64,000 nucleotides of DNA from Vibrio sp. VB16. GTDB taxonomy: Bacteria > Pseudomonadota > Gammaproteobacteria > Enterobacterales > Vibrionaceae. Location: contig NZ_CP087590.1 in assembly GCF_015594925.2 (NCBI RefSeq), forward strand, positions 3,348,001 through 3,412,000, written 5' to 3'. The translations under genes were made by a program, and so were the position numbers. This document shows, piece by piece, positions 63,366-64,000 of this stretch; the stretch's first letter is position 1, and every line of letters begins with the position of its first letter. Below the pieces are notes generated by a model, which saw only the letters and a program-made list of their open reading frames with translations, was not told where the DNA came from and searched no databases.

Positions 63366-64000
63366 TGAGACTCCCAAAAATATCCAACCTTTATGGTCGG
63401 ATCTTTGCCATTTTTTGGTTCACCATGCTCTTGGTCTTAATCGCTGTACTGCTTGTGCAGGACTCAGACCCAAGGCAAACGCATCGTATCCAACAAAATA
63501 ATATTGAAAGACTTTCAAGCTTTGCCAAACACCTTGAAGATAAGTACCGACATGATCATTCCATTGATGATGTACTGTCTAGAGTGAATAGAAAAATGAA
63601 AGGCCCGAACAAAGAGGGAAAAGCGATGGTCTATTTTTCTGACCTTAGTGGTAACCTTATTGGCATCAATGGTCGAATGCAACGACGTGCAATTCAAAAC
63701 TTTATAACGAGTTTAGAGTCACTAGATAAACCTCAGCAAAGGTTATATGGTCGTTTCATGGTAGTGGGCCCAATGCCCGTGACAATTGCAAATCAACACG
63801 TGCTTCTATATATCGCTGGAGAGTGGGATCAACCCCCGCCATTTCTGCTTCAATTATTTGATCAACCCATCCACCTCCTGCTACTCGTCATGTTTATCAG
63901 CACTCCCTTACTCCTTTGGTTAGCTTATGCATTAAGCAAACCCGCTCGCCTACTTGAAAATGCGGCGAGAAGAGTCGCTAATGGCGAGTTTGTTGAGGAC
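63365..64000 (+). CDS. cpxA: Sensor histidine kinase CpxA, N-terminal part (cut by window edge)
   Basis: The first 212 residues are visible: MRLPKISNLYGRIFAIFWFT, a membrane segment at about 12-36, a periplasmic domain, a second segment near LLLLVMFISTPLLLWLAYAL, and the start of the HAMP linker (SKPARLLENAARRVANGEF). The kinase core is outside the window. Follows cpxR with a 1-bp overlap. Confidence 0.96.
   Translation, partial: MRLPKISNLYGRIFAIFWFTMLLVLIAVLLVQDSDPRQTHRIQQNNIERLSSFAKHLEDKYRHDHSIDDVLSRVNRKMKGPNKEGKAMVYFSDLSGNLIGINGRMQRRAIQNFITSLESLDKPQQRLYGRFMVVGPMPVTIANQHVLLYIAGEWDQPPPFLLQLFDQPIHLLLLVMFISTPLLLWLAYALSKPARLLENAARRVANGEFVED

Overview
The window is a contiguous piece of a gammaproteobacterial chromosome, almost certainly Vibrio or a close relative in the Vibrionaceae. 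The pointers are an AphA quorum-sensing regulator, an argininosuccinate lyase fused to an acetyltransferase domain (the argH(A) form), the argE / argCBGH divergent cluster, moderate-to-low GC content, and gene order shared with Escherichia coli in long blocks. No rRNA, tRNA, CRISPR, prophage or intact insertion sequence was found by eye.

Layout. (1) 1-12.97 kb: the fusA(partial)-rpsG-rpsL translation operon, tusBCD-yheO, fkpA, a WD40 lipoprotein with slyX, an isoaspartyl peptidase, slyD-yheV-kefB-kefG, and the ABC-F gene yheS with a TIGR02444-type gene. (2) 13-16.15 kb: a three-gene island (glutamine amidotransferase, LysE-type exporter, MocR-type regulator) between the TIGR02444 gene and yheT, with a perfect 12-bp palindromic operator in the divergent exporter/regulator region. 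(3) 16.15-24 kb: yheT-yheU-prkB-crp, a GNAT gene, groSL with a heat-shock-type promoter, a small membrane protein and an alkaline phosphatase. (4) 24.3-34.6 kb: argCBGH(A) and divergent argE, ppc, and aphA with an unusual repeat-rich leader. (5) 34.7-41.4 kb: metF, metL, metB, metJ with MetJ operators (met boxes), and a malic enzyme. (6) 41.5-49.9 kb: rpmE, priA, cytR, ftsN, hslVU, menA, rraA, in the E. coli order. (7) 49.9-54.7 kb: an accessory island between rraA and zapB. (8) 54.8-64 kb: zapB, glpX, a cysteine-rich regulator, small conserved genes, tpiA, pfkA, fieF, cpxP and cpxRA (cpxA cut by the window end).

The most interesting region is the rraA-zapB island. It encodes a CsgD/VpsT-like LuxR-type regulator, then across 726 bp of AT-rich DNA a divergent operon of three Sec-exported Asn/Gln-rich proteins and a Sec-exported C39 cysteine peptidase, and finally a convergent gene for an outer-membrane beta-barrel resembling FapF. 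The parts resemble the Pseudomonas Fap functional-amyloid system (subunits, C39 peptidase FapD, channel FapF) under a curli-type regulator. Two of the exported proteins carry a bacteriocin-style double-glycine leader (LSxxELxxxxGG-like) just after the Sec signal peptide, and the third carries a degenerate version without GG. I infer that subunits are exported by Sec, trimmed in the periplasm by the C39 peptidase, and passed out through the barrel to form an extracellular fibre or matrix.

The remaining genes are mostly housekeeping. Regulatory circuits readable in the DNA are MetJ (met boxes at metF and metB/metJ), CpxR (box between cpxP and cpxRA), sigma-32 (groS), and the MocR operator.
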